From Paracoccaceae bacterium (GTDB lineage Bacteria; Pseudomonadota; Alphaproteobacteria; Rhodobacterales; Rhodobacteraceae), in assembly GCA_007129775.1 (NCBI GenBank), contig SKUV01000406.1, positions 1 to 7,523 on the forward strand: a DNA stretch of 7,523 nucleotides, read 5' to 3'. Below are positions 6,970 to 7,523 of this stretch, piece after piece; position 1 is the stretch's first letter, and every line of letters starts with the position of its first letter. The position numbers were made by a program, and so were the translations under genes. The notes below the pieces were generated by a model. That model made no database searches. It was given only the letters and a program-made list of their open reading frames with translations, and was not told the origin of the DNA.

Positions 6970-7025
6970 CCCGTCAGTTCATGCCCGTCAGTTCATTCCC
7001 GTCGGTCCAAGCCCGTCGATCCGCG
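6970..7025. repeat. Four degenerate 14-bp tandem units
   Basis: Units start at 6970, 6984, 6998 and 7012 and all begin CCCGTC. The first two are CCCGTCAGTTCATG and CCCGTCAGTTCATT (one difference); the third (CCCGTCGGTCCAAG) and fourth (CCCGTCGATCCGCG) diverge increasingly toward the 3' side. The array starts 17 bp after the folD stop. There are no spacers, so it is not CRISPR. Function is unknown; a small decaying minisatellite or a protein-binding cluster are both possible. Confidence 0.7.
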
Positions 7026-7316
7026 CGCGGAAGGCGGGCCGAGCAGGGCCGATTATCGCCCGGCCATGCCTGTGCGGCGTAGCCGCCGCGAATGCCACCC
7101 GGGCTGCAGCGGCTCGCCGGGCCGTTTCGGCGCGGCTTGGTGTATCGCTCGGAATCGCCCGGATAGCGCGGAAGCGCGGCGGCGAGGGGCCGGGGCAGGC
7201 ATGGCCTGCCGAGGATACCGGCAGCGCGTCTCGTGCAAGGCTCCGCACCCTGGGCAGCCGTTTGCGCCGACCCAAATGGCAGCCGGGAGCCGGCCGGGCT
7301 CGAGGTGCGCAGCCAC
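7026..7316. other. Intergenic DNA without a recognisable gene
   Basis: These 291 bases lie between the convergent folD and gcrA genes. Open frames cross it on both strands, as expected at this GC content, but none has a credible ribosome site or resembles a family I know. I see no tRNA. The only local structure worth naming is a 7-bp palindrome-like stem, GGCAGGC-ATG-GCCTGCC, near 7195-7211. An unrecognised small RNA or a decayed gene cannot be excluded. Confidence 0.5.
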
Positions 7317-7343
7317 GCTGTCGGGCATCCGTTGCCCGACAGC
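7317..7343 (-). terminator. Perfect hairpin after gcrA, probable terminator without T run
   Basis: An 11-bp perfect inverted repeat, GCTGTCGGGCA (7317-7327) and TGCCCGACAGC (7333-7343), closes on a 5-base loop. It begins 10 bases past the gcrA stop in the direction of that gene. No T run follows on either strand, so it may end transcripts weakly, mark a Rho-dependent end or protect a 3' end. Being symmetric, it could also act on transcripts from folD. Confidence 0.55.
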
Positions 7344-7353
7344 CTGACCCGAC

Positions 7354-7523
7354 CTAGCGGCGCCTGTCCCTGCGCGAGGACATTGGTTGAAAGGCAAGGC
7401 CCACATGCGCCTCGCAATAGGGTTTGCCCTGCTGCACCGGCAGACCGCAGAACCAGAAATTGTCGGTCGCGGGGTCGCCGATGGGCCATTTGCACGTGCG
7501 CTCGGTCAGTTCCATCAGCGACA
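7354..7523 (-). CDS. gcrA: Cell-cycle regulator GcrA, C-terminal part only
   Basis: Reading the minus strand from the right edge gives 55 residues ending at a TAG (complement of 7354-7356). The visible chain contains LTERTCKWPIGDP, FWFCGLPVQQGKPYCEAHVG and the end AFQPMSSRRDRRR, which I recognise as the conserved C-terminus of GcrA. In Caulobacter GcrA binds sigma-70 RNA polymerase and activates promoters carrying CcrM-methylated GANTC sites. The Cys-rich segment (CKWP, FCG, YCEAH) and the basic tail are typical. The N-terminal DNA-binding domain lies outside the window. It converges on the folD operon and is followed by an 11-bp hairpin. Confidence 0.9.
   Translation of the reverse strand, partial: SLMELTERTCKWPIGDPATDNFWFCGLPVQQGKPYCEAHVGLAFQPMSSRRDRRR

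Noticed and set aside
6970..7025. CRISPR array
   Set aside because: Units are 14 bp, contiguous, without spacers, and degenerate.
6974..7495. 173-codon minus-strand open frame overlapping gcrA
   Set aside because: It is out of frame with the recognisable GcrA C-terminus and its translation matches nothing known to me.
1..7523. Enrichment of GANTC methylation sites linked to GcrA regulation
   Set aside because: I found only scattered sites (for example near 483, 1203, 2144, 2261, 5600, 5913 and 7152), none placed at a convincing promoter.

Overview
This is a GC-rich chromosomal window whose gene content and protein sequences point to an alphaproteobacterium, most likely a member of the Rhodobacteraceae/Rhodobacterales. 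The evidence is the tilS-ftsH order, which normally follows the tol-pal cluster in this group, the Rhodobacteraceae-style FtsH tail, the fhs - chorismate mutase - folD cluster, and a gcrA gene, which encodes an alphaproteobacterial cell-cycle regulator. I see no mobile element, tRNA, rRNA, CRISPR array or sign of recent transfer.

Layout: (1) 1-1014, the 3' part of tilS (tRNA-Ile lysidine synthetase), cut by the left edge. (2) 1015-1098, a short gap with a candidate promoter that resembles the alphaproteobacterial heat-shock type. (3) 1099-3018, ftsH, a complete membrane AAA+ zinc protease that starts with TTG. (4) 3019-3237, a gap with a textbook intrinsic terminator. (5) 3238-3837, a MOSC-domain protein of unknown substrate. 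(6) 3838-3969, a gap with only a weak promoter candidate. (7) 3970-6953, a tight three-gene operon: fhs, a PchB/AroQ-type chorismate mutase with a low-complexity tail, and folD. (8) 6954-7353, about 400 bp without a recognisable gene; it lies between convergent genes and holds four degenerate 14-bp tandem units plus an 11-bp perfect hairpin next to the following gene. (9) 7354-7523, on the minus strand, the last 55 residues of GcrA, cut by the right edge.

How the genes relate: TilS (tRNA decoding) and FtsH (membrane protein quality control) are housekeeping neighbours. Fhs and FolD catalyse consecutive steps linking formate, 10-formyl-THF, 5,10-methenyl-THF and 5,10-methylene-THF, so the operon is a one-carbon folate module. 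The chorismate mutase between them belongs to aromatic amino acid synthesis; its placement suggests co-expression rather than a shared reaction. Most of the window is ordinary core genome. The points most worth a second look are the ftsH promoter region, the chorismate mutase tail and its embedding, and the unexplained intergenic region with short tandem repeats before gcrA.
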